The position numbers and the translations under genes were made by a program. From NCBI GenBank assembly GCA_049325315.1, contig JBMONB010000197.1, forward strand, positions 62,001 to 126,000: a DNA stretch of 64,000 nucleotides. The letters are read 5' to 3'. Below are positions 34,261-42,822 of this stretch, piece by piece. Source of the DNA: JAWLHU01 sp049325315. GTDB taxonomy: Bacteria; Bacillota; Sulfobacillia; Symbiobacteriales; Symbiobacteriaceae. Under the pieces are notes generated by a model. It did not search any database and was not told the origin of the DNA. It saw nothing but the letters and a program-made list of their open reading frames with translations. The stretch's first letter is position 1, and each line of letters begins with the position of its first letter.

Positions 34261-34830
34261 ATGGAAGCCGTGGTCTACCTGCTGCTAGGTCTGGCCGTCG
34301 TGGGGGCGCTGGTCTATGCCCTTATGCAGGTGAACGCCCGCCAGCAGCGCCTGCATGCGGAGTTGACGCGCCTGGAGCGGCTGGCCGCCGAGGTGGCCAT
34401 GAACGCCGAGGCGGTGCTCGAACAGGTGGACCAGCGCATCGAGCGGCTGAACCGGCTGGCGGCTGCCGTGGAGGCGAAGGCGCAGAGCGCCCAGCCGGAG
34501 GAAGTCCCGCAGCCCGCCCCGACCCAAGAGAAGGCAAAGGCAAAGAAGCGGGCGCCGAAGGCCGCCAGCAAGGCTGAGGCAGCGAAGACTGCGGCCGCAC
34601 AGGCCCCCGCCGAGGAGCCCCCGGTACAGGCGGAGCCCCCGGCAGCCGAATCCGCCCCGCCCCCCGCCCCCAAGACGCCGGCCGAGCGGTACAGCGGCCT
34701 CCGGCAGTCGGTATTCGCCCTGGCCGACCAGGGAAAGAGCGTGCTGGAGATCGCCGAAGCCCTTTCGATCCCCCGTGGCGAGGTGCAGCTGATGCTCAAT
34801 CTCCGGGGGCGGAAAGTGTCCCCTAGTTGA
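34261..34830 (+). CDS. Membrane-anchored coiled-coil protein with C-terminal HTH-like domain (SwrB/DUF6115-like)
   Basis: The 189-residue protein has one N-terminal membrane helix (about 2-20), a coiled coil at about 25-75 (RLHAELTRLERLAAEVAM), a Lys/Ala/Pro-rich linker at about 80-140 and a short C-terminal helical domain (FALADQGKSVLEIAEALSI, then RGEVQLMLNLRGR). Bacillus SwrB, which lies just after sigD's neighbours and promotes basal body activation, has the same design. I am confident of the layout, less so of the role. A strong terminator follows. Confidence 0.65.
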   Translation: MEAVVYLLLGLAVVGALVYALMQVNARQQRLHAELTRLERLAAEVAMNAEAVLEQVDQRIERLNRLAAAVEAKAQSAQPEEVPQPAPTQEKAKAKKRAPKAASKAEAAKTAAAQAPAEEPPVQAEPPAAESAPPPAPKTPAERYSGLRQSVFALADQGKSVLEIAEALSIPRGEVQLMLNLRGRKVSPS

Positions 34831-34886
34831 TTTCGGGCGATTTGGCACGAAAAGCAGAGATATACGGCTATAAGAGCCTATGATTG

Positions 34887-34920
34887 GCCGCCAGAGGATT
34901 TAACTCTGGCGGCTGTTTTT
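34887..34920 (+). terminator. Intrinsic terminator between the SwrB-like gene and flgM
   Basis: GCCGCCAGAG at 34887-34896 pairs perfectly with CTCTGGCGGC at 34904-34913 around a 7-nt AT-rich loop and is followed by TGTTTTTCT. It ends 40 nt before the flgM start. A promoter for flgM would have to lie in or before the hairpin; I see none, so partial read-through is possible. Confidence 0.92.
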
Positions 34921-34959
34921 CTCATCTACTTGGTAACACGACGAGGGGTTGTGACGCCC

Positions 34960-35262
34960 ATGAAGATTGACCGGCAGCAGGGCCTGAACAGCACGGCCGG
35001 CACAGGACGGGCCGGTCCCGTACGACCGCCCGCTCCCGCAGAGCGAGCCTCTGGGGCCAGCGCCGCTCAGGCGGGGGACCAGGTGGTGCTCTCCTCCCGG
35101 ACGCTTCAGGTGAGCGAACTCCAGCCAATCCTGGAGGCGCTGCCGGCGGCACGGGCGGAGATGATCCAGCAACTCAAGGAGCGGATTGCCCGGGGGGAGT
35201 ACTCGGTGGAGCCGCGCATTTTGGCGGATATTCTGCTGCGAGCGAAGGTGATCGACGAATGA
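34960..35262 (+). CDS. flgM: Anti-sigma-28 factor FlgM
   Basis: The 100-residue protein starts MKIDRQQGLNSTAG, has a disordered Ala/Pro/Gly-rich centre and a C-terminal helical part with VVLSSRTLQVSELQPILEAL and the conserved ERIARGEYSVEPRILADIL, which binds sigma-28. FlgM is secreted once the hook is finished, freeing SigD. ATG at 34960 is chosen over an upstream GTG; GAGGGG lies at 34943-34948. It overlaps flgN by 4 nt. Confidence 0.9.
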   Translation: MKIDRQQGLNSTAGTGRAGPVRPPAPAERASGASAAQAGDQVVLSSRTLQVSELQPILEALPAARAEMIQQLKERIARGEYSVEPRILADILLRAKVIDE

Positions 35263-35609
35263 GTGCAAAGGCGATCCTTCGCGAGATGATTGAGCTGATT
35301 CGCACCCAGACCGAGCATGTGATTCAGGGGGATCACAAGGCGGTTCTTGAGGGTGCGCAGCGCCATGAACACCTGCTGTCCGCCCTACAGGAGGCCGAGA
35401 TCGACGGCAGCCCGGAGGAGATGCGGGCGCTTTACGACGAGATTACTCACGAGAAGGCGAAGCTCCAGAGCCTCCTCGAGGTGGAGAACGTTCGGGTGGA
35501 CTTCATGCTTCGCCTCCTGCTGGGGGGCGGCAGCTCTCAGAGCCCCGGCTACCCGGCGGGGATCGGGAAGCGCAACGCAGGCAGCCGGATGCTAAACCGA
35601 CGGACGTGA
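35259..35609 (+). CDS. flgN: Flagellar export chaperone FlgN
   Basis: The 116-residue, mostly helical protein (IRTQTEHVIQGDHKAVLEGA; LQSLLEVENVRVDFMLRLLL in outline) has the FlgN-type hairpin helices and a flexible C-terminal tail ending KRNAGSRMLNRRT. It escorts FlgK and FlgL to the export gate. Sequence identity is weak in this family; the position between flgM and flgK is decisive. The start codon overlaps the flgM stop. Confidence 0.88.
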   Translation: MSAKAILREMIELIRTQTEHVIQGDHKAVLEGAQRHEHLLSALQEAEIDGSPEEMRALYDEITHEKAKLQSLLEVENVRVDFMLRLLLGGGSSQSPGYPAGIGKRNAGSRMLNRRT

Positions 35610-35622
35610 GGGTGAACGAAGC

Positions 35623-36972
35623 GTGATTCGAGGGCTGAATGCCGGTTTCTATATGTCGATGCGGGCCATGCAGTCCGCTCAGATGGCGATGAGCCTTCAC
35701 AGCCAGAATATCGCTCACGCCAACGACCCCAACTACACCCGGCGCTCCCTGGAGAACCCGCTGGACCCGACGGGCAAACTGCCCAGCATTGGACGGCTGC
35801 GGGATCTCTTTATCGATGATCAATACCGGCATGCGGCGGCCAACACCGGCGATGCCGAAACCCGGCGCCAGATTATCAACCGGGTGGAAGATATCTTCGG
35901 CGACCCCCTCCAAGGTGGTCTGGGCCTGGCGCTCGACCGCTTCTTCGACAGTTTCAAGGCGCTGGCCGAGAACCCCGCCGACGAGGTGGTGCGGCTGGGT
36001 GTTCTCAGTGCAGGACGGGACTTCGTACAGCATATCAAGACGGCCTACACCCAACTGGAGGTCATTGAGCAGCGGGTCAACGAGCAGATGGTCGCCACGG
36101 TGGACGAGATCAACACCCATCTGCGGACCGTCTACTCGCTCAACTCCAGGATCTCCGCGATGCAGAACAGCAACCAGCCCGATGCAGAGCTGAAGGACCA
36201 GAGGGATAAGGTGCTCGACCAGCTGGCGAAGCTGACCGGCGCCACCCATGCCCCCCTGGAGGACGGCAGCGTCCGGGTGATGATCGGCTCGATGCCAGCC
36301 GTCGACGGCGCCAGCCTCCTCCAGTTGGAACTGGTCTCTACCCCGGATGGCCCGGCCCCCAAGTGGGTCGGCTTCGACGTTCCCCGGTATAGCGGCAAGG
36401 GGGTTCTCCCCGCCCTGGTCTCGGTGCGGGACGGCGATATCCGACAGTTGATGAGCGATATCGACAGCCTGGCCAAGCAACTGGCTGATAAGGTCAACCA
36501 GGAACACATGACCGGCTTTGGCCTCGATGGTGTCACCGGGCGCCCCTTCTTCCTGATCGGCGCCGGTCCGGCTGATATCGGTGTCGACCCTACCCTGGAG
36601 GCGGCCCAAATTGCCGCCAGCAGCGGCTCAGGCTACCAGAGTGACGGTACGGTCGCACGCCAGATCTACCTGCTCTCGGATTCCAACTTCTTCGCCTCGC
36701 AGATCCTGCCCGGACAGTTTCAGAACCCCCGGACCTTCTACCGGAACATGGTGGGCTGGGTGGGGTCCAAGGGCCAGGAGGCGCAGATGAACGAAGAGCT
36801 GGCCACCGCCCATATGCGCATCAGCCAGGAGCAGAGGTCCTCGAGGTGGGGCGTCTCCGTTGACGAAGAGGTGGCGATGCTCTCCGTGCAGCAGAAGGCC
36901 TTCGCCGCAGCCGCCCGGGTCATGGGTGCCATGGACCAGATGTTGGATGTCTTGATTAACGGAACACGTTAG
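35623..36972 (+). CDS. flgK: Hook-filament junction protein FlgK (HAP1)
   Basis: The 449-residue axial protein starts with RGLNAGFYMSMRAMQSAQM and SLHSQNIAHANDPNYTRRS, the FlgK D0 region. The helical D1 domain includes LDRFFDSFKALAENPADEVV; the C-terminal region ends VMGAMDQMLDVLINGTR. It is shorter than Bacillus FlgK (about 507 residues), mainly in the middle domain. GTG at 35623. It is followed by flgL, forming the two-protein junction between hook and filament. Confidence 0.94.
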   Translation: MIRGLNAGFYMSMRAMQSAQMAMSLHSQNIAHANDPNYTRRSLENPLDPTGKLPSIGRLRDLFIDDQYRHAAANTGDAETRRQIINRVEDIFGDPLQGGLGLALDRFFDSFKALAENPADEVVRLGVLSAGRDFVQHIKTAYTQLEVIEQRVNEQMVATVDEINTHLRTVYSLNSRISAMQNSNQPDAELKDQRDKVLDQLAKLTGATHAPLEDGSVRVMIGSMPAVDGASLLQLELVSTPDGPAPKWVGFDVPRYSGKGVLPALVSVRDGDIRQLMSDIDSLAKQLADKVNQEHMTGFGLDGVTGRPFFLIGAGPADIGVDPTLEAAQIAASSGSGYQSDGTVARQIYLLSDSNFFASQILPGQFQNPRTFYRNMVGWVGSKGQEAQMNEELATAHMRISQEQRSSRWGVSVDEEVAMLSVQQKAFAAAARVMGAMDQMLDVLINGTR

Positions 36973-36987
36973 TGAAGGAGTGAGCCG

Positions 36988-37881
36988 ATGCGCGTAACCA
37001 ACTGGATGCTGCTCAACTCCGCCATCTATGACCTGTCGGCCCTCCGGGAGAAGTACGCGAATGCCCAGAAGGCGGTTAACGGCCGCTCCCTGGAGCGCCC
37101 CTCCGAAGACCCGCAGCGGGTGGTAGAGGCGATGGACCTGGCCGGTCTCAAGGTGCGGCTGGAGCGGGCGCAGCGGGCCGGGGAAGATGCTCGGGAATGG
37201 CTGTCGGTCACAGAGACCAGCCTCAGTGCCATGATTGACCAACTACAGTCGGCGCAGGAGATTGCCATTCAGGCTGGCTCCCCGGCATCAAATGAGCCTA
37301 CCGCCCTGGCCAACCTGGCTTCAACGATTGAATCGATTCGGGATGGGTTGCTGCGGGAGATGAACACGCAGCATCGTGGCCGGTATCTGTATGCGGGATG
37401 GGCCACCGATACCCGCCCCTTTGTAGACAACGGCACCGGTGGTGTGAACTACGCCGCGGTCAGCAGCGATTATATTATCCGGGACATTGCTCCAAGCTTC
37501 GGCATTCCGGTCAACGTTCCGGGAAACCAACTCCAGGCGACCGGAGACATGATCGACATGCTTTCCAAGATGGCCGATGACCTCCGGGCCGGGAATATCA
37601 GCGCTGTGACCACGACCCACCTGGACAAGGTGAAGACAGCTATGGACAACCTGGTCGCCCTCCGCTCCGGCTTTGGGCTTCAGATGAAGCAGGTTGAACA
37701 GTATGAGCAATATACCCGAGAAGGGCTGATCAACGTCGAGCAGCGGCTCGGGAAGATCAGTGGCGGAGATTTGGCCGAATCGGTTCTTCGGATGACCGAG
37801 GCACAGCAGGCCTACCAGGCGGCTATCGCCTCCTTCTCCAAGGCGCTCCCGGTCTCACTGCTTGACTACATGCTTCGCTAG
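36988..37881 (+). CDS. flgL: Hook-filament junction protein FlgL (HAP3)
   Basis: The 297-residue protein resembles flagellin at both ends. It starts MRVTNWMLLNSAIYDLSAL, then EKYANAQKAVNGRSLERPSE in outline with the typical 'S.DP' segment RPSEDPQRVVEAMDL, and ends VLRMTEAQQAYQAAIASFSK. It bridges FlgK to the filament. GAAGGAGTGAG precedes the ATG. Normal length. The flaG-fliD-fliS-fliT group follows after 43 nt. Confidence 0.93.
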   Translation: MRVTNWMLLNSAIYDLSALREKYANAQKAVNGRSLERPSEDPQRVVEAMDLAGLKVRLERAQRAGEDAREWLSVTETSLSAMIDQLQSAQEIAIQAGSPASNEPTALANLASTIESIRDGLLREMNTQHRGRYLYAGWATDTRPFVDNGTGGVNYAAVSSDYIIRDIAPSFGIPVNVPGNQLQATGDMIDMLSKMADDLRAGNISAVTTTHLDKVKTAMDNLVALRSGFGLQMKQVEQYEQYTREGLINVEQRLGKISGGDLAESVLRMTEAQQAYQAAIASFSKALPVSLLDYMLR

Positions 37882-37924
37882 CTACCTGGATAACCACGAC
37901 GATATGTGATGGGAGGATTGGGCC

Positions 37925-38272
37925 ATGAAGATCCAGACAATCGGCGACCCGGGTGTCCGCTCGACGCCGGGCAGCGGGGGTTCCCAGGTAGAACCGGTGG
38001 CAGCGATTCGCCCGACCGACTCTGGCCCTGCTCAGCGACAGGATCCGAACCCTGCGGACGTGGCCAAGGTCGTTAACAAGATGAACGACCTGTCCAATGT
38101 CTTCGCCAAGGCCTTGAAGTTTCAGGTTTCGGACGGCAGCCGCCGGATCATCGTCAAGGTAGTCGATACGAACACGGGTGAGGTCATCCGGGAGATTCCG
38201 CCGGAAAAGTTGGTGGAGGCCTTTGAATCGCTCGAAGATCATCTGGGTGTGCTGTTTGATCGCAAGGTCTAG
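37925..38272 (+). CDS. flaG: FlaG family flagellar protein
   Basis: The 115-residue protein has a disordered first 40 residues and the FlaG domain at about 45-110 (LKFQVSDGSRRIIVKVVDTN, GEVIREIPPEKLVEAFESL). FlaG homologues affect filament length and are found just before fliD (YvyC in Bacillus). GGGAGG precedes the ATG. The sequence GACGATAT at 37898-37905 resembles a sigma-28 -10 element, but its -35 is poor. Confidence 0.9.
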   Translation: MKIQTIGDPGVRSTPGSGGSQVEPVAAIRPTDSGPAQRQDPNPADVAKVVNKMNDLSNVFAKALKFQVSDGSRRIIVKVVDTNTGEVIREIPPEKLVEAFESLEDHLGVLFDRKV

Positions 38273-38283
38273 GAGGTGACCAG

Positions 38284-40143
38284 ATGAGTAATCTGAGTCT
38301 TGGCGGGCTGGTGTCGGGCATGAACACCGAGAGCCTGATCCGACAGATCATGGAGCTGGAGCGAGCCAAGCTCACGAGCAAGGAGAGCCAGAGGAGCCAA
38401 TTAGCCGCCCGGCAGAAGGCCTGGTCTGACGTACGCTCCTCCCTTTCTACGCTGCGCACGAAAGTGGACAGCCTTCGGCTTCCCTTTACCTTCCGTTCCA
38501 GGACCGCTACCCTAACCGATCCATCGGTGGCCTCCGTTACCGCCTCCACCGGTGCCCTGCTGACCACCTACAGCCTTTCGGTCTCACAGCTTGCCCAGGC
38601 CCACGTGGTCTCTCACACGGATGCCACCACCAAGGACACCGCCAATACGGCCCTTGGGGTGAGTGGCTCCTTTGAGATCGGGCTGGGGACGGACCTACAG
38701 CAGATCGACGTGAGCACGACCGACACCCTGAACTCCCTGGCGGACAAGATCAACGCCGCCAAGAAGGGGGTCAGCGCCAGCGTTGTCAAGGTGACGATTA
38801 GTGGAGCGGACAAGTACCGTCTGGTGCTCACCTCATCCAAGACCGGCACCGATAATGCCATCGTCATGAACGATGTGACGGTAGGCACCCTCGAGTCCCT
38901 TGGTTTCAAGAGCGCTGGCGTTTATTCCAACCAGCTTTCAGAGGCCAAGAACGCCGCTTTTACCCTTAACAGCGTCGCCTACGAGCGCTCTACCAACACG
39001 GTGGACGACGTGGTTCCCGGCCTTTCCATTACGCTAAAGAAACAGGGGGCAGATGCGAACACCCAGTTCACCATCGGCCTCGACACCGAAAAGGTCCTGA
39101 GCGCAGCCAAGAGCTGGGCCGAGGCGGTTAATTCCACACAGGACCTTCTAGCTAAAATGAGCAGTTATAACGCTGACACAAAAACGGCCGGGATTCTCAA
39201 CGGTGACGGCACCGTCCGCAACCTGCAGCGGATGATTCGGAGCAGCATCTCCAATGTAGTGGCCGGCCTTCCCGCTGAGATGAACCAGTTGAGCCAGATT
39301 GGCATCACCACCGGGGCTTATGGAAGCTCCGATTACGGCAAGGTGGTTATCGACGAAGCAAAATTCCTGGAGATGCTGTCAAAGGATTCCGAGGGAGTGG
39401 CCAAGCTCTTCGGTGCGCTTCAGAATAATCCGGCCCTCTCCACAGAGGGGGGCACGGTCGCTCTGCTGGCGGGCTCTTCCACGGCAGCGGGCTACGACCT
39501 GGCAGATGTGATCAACGACGTCACGGACAGCGACCGGTTTGGTACGGCTGGTGGTGGTTGGAAGAGCGGAGCCGCTCCCACCACGGCGGCACCCCAGGGG
39601 TTCGAGATCACGTTCGGCGGCTCGAAGACAATCGACAGCATCTCGCTATACCAGCCCGATCCTACCGATTTCCCGGCATCGAGCCACGGGCTCAAGGACT
39701 TCACCCTGGAGTACTGGGATGATGCTACATCTAGTTGGCAGACGATCGAGACTGTGACAAGCTTCGGCGGTACCTCAAAGACCTGGGAGTTCGACCCCAT
39801 TACCACCACGAAGGTGCGCCTTTCGATCACCGCTACCTATAACGACTACGAGGCGCGGGTGACGGAGTTCAAAGTAGGCGAGTACAATAACGGGGCTGCC
39901 ATTGACCAGCACCGGTACCTCCGTTCGATCTTCGAGATCGAGACCGGCACCCTGGACGTGAAGGATGCGACGCTGACGAAGCAGATTGATCGCGTAAATG
40001 ACCAGATCGACCGAATTCAGGCACAGCTGGTTGAGCGAGAGGATCAACTACGCCGGCAGTTTGCTCGCATGGAACGAGCCCTAGCCAACCTGAAGTCACA
40101 GGGAAACGCCCTGCTCATGCAGCTAATGGGCTCCGCCGGTTAA
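38284..40143 (+). CDS. fliD: Flagellar filament cap protein FliD with an inserted F5/8 type C (discoidin-like) domain
   Basis: The 619-residue cap protein (HAP2) is about 120 residues longer than Bacillus FliD. The N-terminal part (LGGLVSGMNTESLIRQIMEL) and the C-terminal coiled coil (about 540-619, ending NALLMQLMG) are typical. Between them, residues about 400-536 read as an F5/8 type C carbohydrate-binding module: a GGWKSGAAP-like loop, FGGSKTIDSISLYQPD, LKDFTLEYWDDATSSWQTI and TTKVRLSITATYNDYEARVT in order. It would be displayed at the filament tip and could bind glycans. Promotes flagellin folding; fliS and a fliT-like gene follow. Confidence 0.92.
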   Translation: MSNLSLGGLVSGMNTESLIRQIMELERAKLTSKESQRSQLAARQKAWSDVRSSLSTLRTKVDSLRLPFTFRSRTATLTDPSVASVTASTGALLTTYSLSVSQLAQAHVVSHTDATTKDTANTALGVSGSFEIGLGTDLQQIDVSTTDTLNSLADKINAAKKGVSASVVKVTISGADKYRLVLTSSKTGTDNAIVMNDVTVGTLESLGFKSAGVYSNQLSEAKNAAFTLNSVAYERSTNTVDDVVPGLSITLKKQGADANTQFTIGLDTEKVLSAAKSWAEAVNSTQDLLAKMSSYNADTKTAGILNGDGTVRNLQRMIRSSISNVVAGLPAEMNQLSQIGITTGAYGSSDYGKVVIDEAKFLEMLSKDSEGVAKLFGALQNNPALSTEGGTVALLAGSSTAAGYDLADVINDVTDSDRFGTAGGGWKSGAAPTTAAPQGFEITFGGSKTIDSISLYQPDPTDFPASSHGLKDFTLEYWDDATSSWQTIETVTSFGGTSKTWEFDPITTTKVRLSITATYNDYEARVTEFKVGEYNNGAAIDQHRYLRSIFEIETGTLDVKDATLTKQIDRVNDQIDRIQAQLVEREDQLRRQFARMERALANLKSQGNALLMQLMGSAG

Positions 40144-40166
40144 TAAGTGTGACGGAGGAGATATAG

Positions 40167-40559
40167 TTGAACGGTCTTAACCAATACCGCTCGTACCAAG
40201 TGGAAACGGTCTCTCCGGAAGACCAGATTGTACTCCTCTACGAGGGGGCCAAGCGCTATATCGACCGAGCGGTGCTAGCTTTGGAGGCTCAGGAATACCG
40301 CGACGTGAGCACCAATATTGGCAAGGCGCAGCAGATCTTTGCCGAGCTCTCCGCAGCGCTCAACTTCGAGGCCGGAGAGATCGCGGAGAACCTGTATCGC
40401 CTCTACGATTATTGGTCCTGGCGCCTCAGTCAGGGACTGATCAAGAAGGATCTTGCCGCCCTTCGGGAGGTTTCGGCTGCCGTTGGTGACATGACCGAGG
40501 CCTGGGCCGAGGCGGCTCGAAAGGTTCGCGTCGAGCGCGGGGTGCGCAGTCTTGGATAG
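40167..40559 (+). CDS. fliS: Flagellin chaperone FliS
   Basis: The 130-residue helical protein starts NGLNQYRSYQVETVSPEDQI and has the family features VLLYEGAKRYIDRA and IYE-like LYDYWSWRLSQGLIKKD, close to FliS YDYIN-type motifs. It binds the C-terminus of flagellin and prevents early polymerisation. TTG at 40167 follows GGAGGAGAT. It overlaps the next gene by 8 nt. Confidence 0.93.
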   Translation: MNGLNQYRSYQVETVSPEDQIVLLYEGAKRYIDRAVLALEAQEYRDVSTNIGKAQQIFAELSAALNFEAGEIAENLYRLYDYWSWRLSQGLIKKDLAALREVSAAVGDMTEAWAEAARKVRVERGVRSLG

Positions 40560-40920
40560 GCTTAATGAGCTGAAGGGGCTCTACGCGAGCGCCCTACAGC
40601 TCGGTGAAGAGCTACTCAAGGCGCTACGCGCGGTTGTGACCGACGAAGGGCTTGAGCGGGTGGAGCAGCTCCTGAGCGAGCGGGAGGCTGTGGTACAGCG
40701 CACGACCGCCCTGTTTGAACCGTCGCTGCAGCCCCATCTGGAGGCGGAACTCAAAGCGCTCCTGGAGCAACAGCGGGCCCTGGAGGGGCAAATGACCAAC
40801 GTTCAGGCACACCTGATGGCCCAGTTGAAGAGGGCGGGGGAAACCCGTGACGTTATGGCCGGTGTCCGCCGGGCCCTTAAGACCGAGGCGCGCTCCCGCT
40901 GGGTAAACGAGCGTGTCTAG
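40552..40920 (+). CDS. fliT: FliT-like flagellar chaperone
   Basis: The 122-residue protein is almost entirely helical (LKGLYASALQLGEELLKAL, VEQLLSEREAVVQRTTAL). Its size, fold and place right after fliD-fliS match FliT, the FliD chaperone, though the family has almost no conserved sequence. TTG at 40552 lies inside the fliS end. The gene is followed 7 nt later by a strong bidirectional terminator that closes the late-structure operon. Confidence 0.7.
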   Translation: MDRLNELKGLYASALQLGEELLKALRAVVTDEGLERVEQLLSEREAVVQRTTALFEPSLQPHLEAELKALLEQQRALEGQMTNVQAHLMAQLKRAGETRDVMAGVRRALKTEARSRWVNERV

Positions 40921-40927
40921 CCAAGCA

Positions 40928-40963
40928 AAACCGGGTGCCGGCGTCGCCGGCACCCGGTTTCAT
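40928..40963. terminator. Bidirectional terminator between the fliT-like gene and the GT2-TPR gene
   Basis: AAACCGGGTGCCGGCG at 40928-40943 is the exact reverse complement of CGCCGGCACCCGGTTT at 40945-40960. The stem has A runs on one side and T runs on the other, so it can work for both convergent transcripts. It ends 6 nt before the stop codon of the minus-strand glycosyltransferase. Confidence 0.92.
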
Positions 40964-40965
40964 CT

Positions 40966-42822
40966 CTACTTGGGAACTCCCTGCTTGAGGAGCTTTGAGT
41001 CAGGTCTGTGAGTCAACCCGAGTTGCAGGATCTCCTGGGCCTCCGCCCGCCGTCCCATATGCAAGAAGGCGTGCGAGGCAACCTGGTAAACTCGCACCGA
41101 AGCCACCCCGGCAAAGGCACGCTGAACGAGGAACTGGGCCGCCGCCTCCCAGTCGCCATTCTCAGCGGCGATCAGCCCCAATGTCTCCTGCGCGTCGGGG
41201 TGATCGGCTACCTGAAGCGCCCGTTCCAAGGCGGCGGCAGGCTGGTGGCAGTGGTACAGGAGCCAGGCGGCTCGGGCAATGCCAGCGCCCGTATCGGCCG
41301 ACAGGCTTCGCGCCCCCTTGTCGAGCAGCGGGAGACAGCCGACATCGGCCCACATTGTCATCATGATATCGAGGGCCCACTGTTCTTCCTCGGTAACGGG
41401 TTTGCCTGCCAGGACCGCCTCGAAGGCCTCCCGCCAGCTGCCGGTCAACGCCTCCCTGGCGCGTGCGAGGGTATCAGGTGCGTTGAACCAGACCCCGGCA
41501 GTGGCCAGATAGATGGCTCCGTACTCATGCTTTAATGCTTCGGTTTCCGCCTCGCGCACTAGACCGGCCCGAATCATGCCATATAATGTATAGGGAGAGA
41601 ACATCCCCTGCTCCAGCGTGTTCCGTGAGAGCGTGGCCGCCAGCTGGAACTCTCCGGCTCTCAGCAAGGCGCCGGCCACAGCGGCCGCCACGGGGGAGGT
41701 CTTCACCGATTGCAGGGCGCCCAGGGCCCCGGTACGGAGTCCCTCGGCCAGGACCCGGTGGTGTACCCACTGATTGGCCAGGTCGGCATCTTCCCGATAG
41801 GTCTTGACGCCGCGCTCCCACTTGCGAAGTGCCTCCTCGCGCCTTCCCTGCTGCCACGCTGCAAGCGCTTCCATGCCGGCAAGTTTGCCGGGGTTCCGTT
41901 CGATCATCCCGAAGTCGTTGGCATCGGCCCCGCGCAAGCGGTTCACCGCGCCCGTAGCGGTGAGGTAGTCCCCTTCCAGGAGCGCTACCTCCGCCGTCCG
42001 CACGAGACTATCCCAACGGGTGACCTCGTGCTGGGCGCCCAGAAGGGGGAGCTTCCACGTATCGGCGATACGCATCTGCAGCAGCTGGACACCGGCCACC
42101 AGATGGGCTCCATAGATGCTCCTGATGTCGTTTGGGTCCAGTTCCAGGGCCTTCAGGAAGCAGCGGACCGCCTGGCCCTGGTTCTGCAGCTGCATCTCCT
42201 CTACACCGAGAAAGTACCAGGTGCTGGCGCTGTTGGGGTCCTCCCGCAGCATCGTCTCGAGCAGCCGCTTGTTCCGTTCCCGCCGCCCCTTACGCTTGTC
42301 CTCCGTAGGGTTGTACCCATAGTGCTCGATGGCCCCCCGCAGCGTCTTGATTCGCCCGTTGGAGCGACGGATTGACTCGACAATCGACTCGTGCAGGCGT
42401 CCCGTGTATCGGTACTCCGGGCGGTTCCGAAAGAGCCGGAGCACAGCGCCGTGATTGGCCGGTCGGCCATCTTGCAAATTGGTTAGCACGGTCATGTAGG
42501 CATCAACCGACTGGTCCCGAAGCGCCTTTGGGAGCAACTTGGACAAGCCGGGAGTGATCACCTCGTCAGCGTCCAGCATGAGTACCCATTCGCCTGTGGC
42601 ATGCTCCAACCCGGCATTGCGGGCGTCTGCGAAGCTGTCGTTCCATTGGTAGTTGATCACCTGCGCACCCTGGGAGGTGGCAATCTCCACAGTTCGGTCG
42701 GTGGAGCCTGTGTCCACCAGAAGGAGTTCATCGCAGACCGACTTGGCGCTGCTCAGGGCGCGGCCGATCTGGGCCTCCTCATCCCTTGCCAGGATACATA
42801 TCGTCAGGCGGGGCTTCCCCAT
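40966..42822 (-). CDS. Family 2 glycosyltransferase with C-terminal TPR-like repeats
   Basis: The 618-residue protein has an N-terminal GT-A domain (about 1-230) that starts LTICILARDEEAQIGRALS and shows VDTGSTDRTVEIA and the metal-binding LDADEV. The rest, about 190-615, is helical and repeat-like (TSTWYFLGVEEMQ-type segments, LKALELDPNDIRSI). Cytosolic GT2-TPR enzymes beside flagellin genes commonly glycosylate flagellin on Ser/Thr. It is transcribed away from flagellin, from a promoter in the 42823-43119 gap. Target and sugar are inferred from position. Confidence 0.85.
   Translation of the reverse strand: MGKPRLTICILARDEEAQIGRALSSAKSVCDELLLVDTGSTDRTVEIATSQGAQVINYQWNDSFADARNAGLEHATGEWVLMLDADEVITPGLSKLLPKALRDQSVDAYMTVLTNLQDGRPANHGAVLRLFRNRPEYRYTGRLHESIVESIRRSNGRIKTLRGAIEHYGYNPTEDKRKGRRERNKRLLETMLREDPNSASTWYFLGVEEMQLQNQGQAVRCFLKALELDPNDIRSIYGAHLVAGVQLLQMRIADTWKLPLLGAQHEVTRWDSLVRTAEVALLEGDYLTATGAVNRLRGADANDFGMIERNPGKLAGMEALAAWQQGRREEALRKWERGVKTYREDADLANQWVHHRVLAEGLRTGALGALQSVKTSPVAAAVAGALLRAGEFQLAATLSRNTLEQGMFSPYTLYGMIRAGLVREAETEALKHEYGAIYLATAGVWFNAPDTLARAREALTGSWREAFEAVLAGKPVTEEEQWALDIMMTMWADVGCLPLLDKGARSLSADTGAGIARAAWLLYHCHQPAAALERALQVADHPDAQETLGLIAAENGDWEAAAQFLVQRAFAGVASVRVYQVASHAFLHMGRRAEAQEILQLGLTHRPDSKLLKQGVPK

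Noticed and set aside
34842..34857. TTGGCACGAAAAGCAG looks like a sigma-54 promoter upstream of flgM
   Set aside because: The GG and GC pairs are separated by 8 nt instead of 10 and there is no TTGC element, so it does not fit the -24/-12 geometry.
37878..37905. Sigma-28 promoter before flaG (CTAGC, 15 nt, GACGATAT)
   Set aside because: The -10 is good (7 of 8), but the -35 matches poorly and the predicted start would fall within the flaG ribosome site. Not listed as a separate feature.
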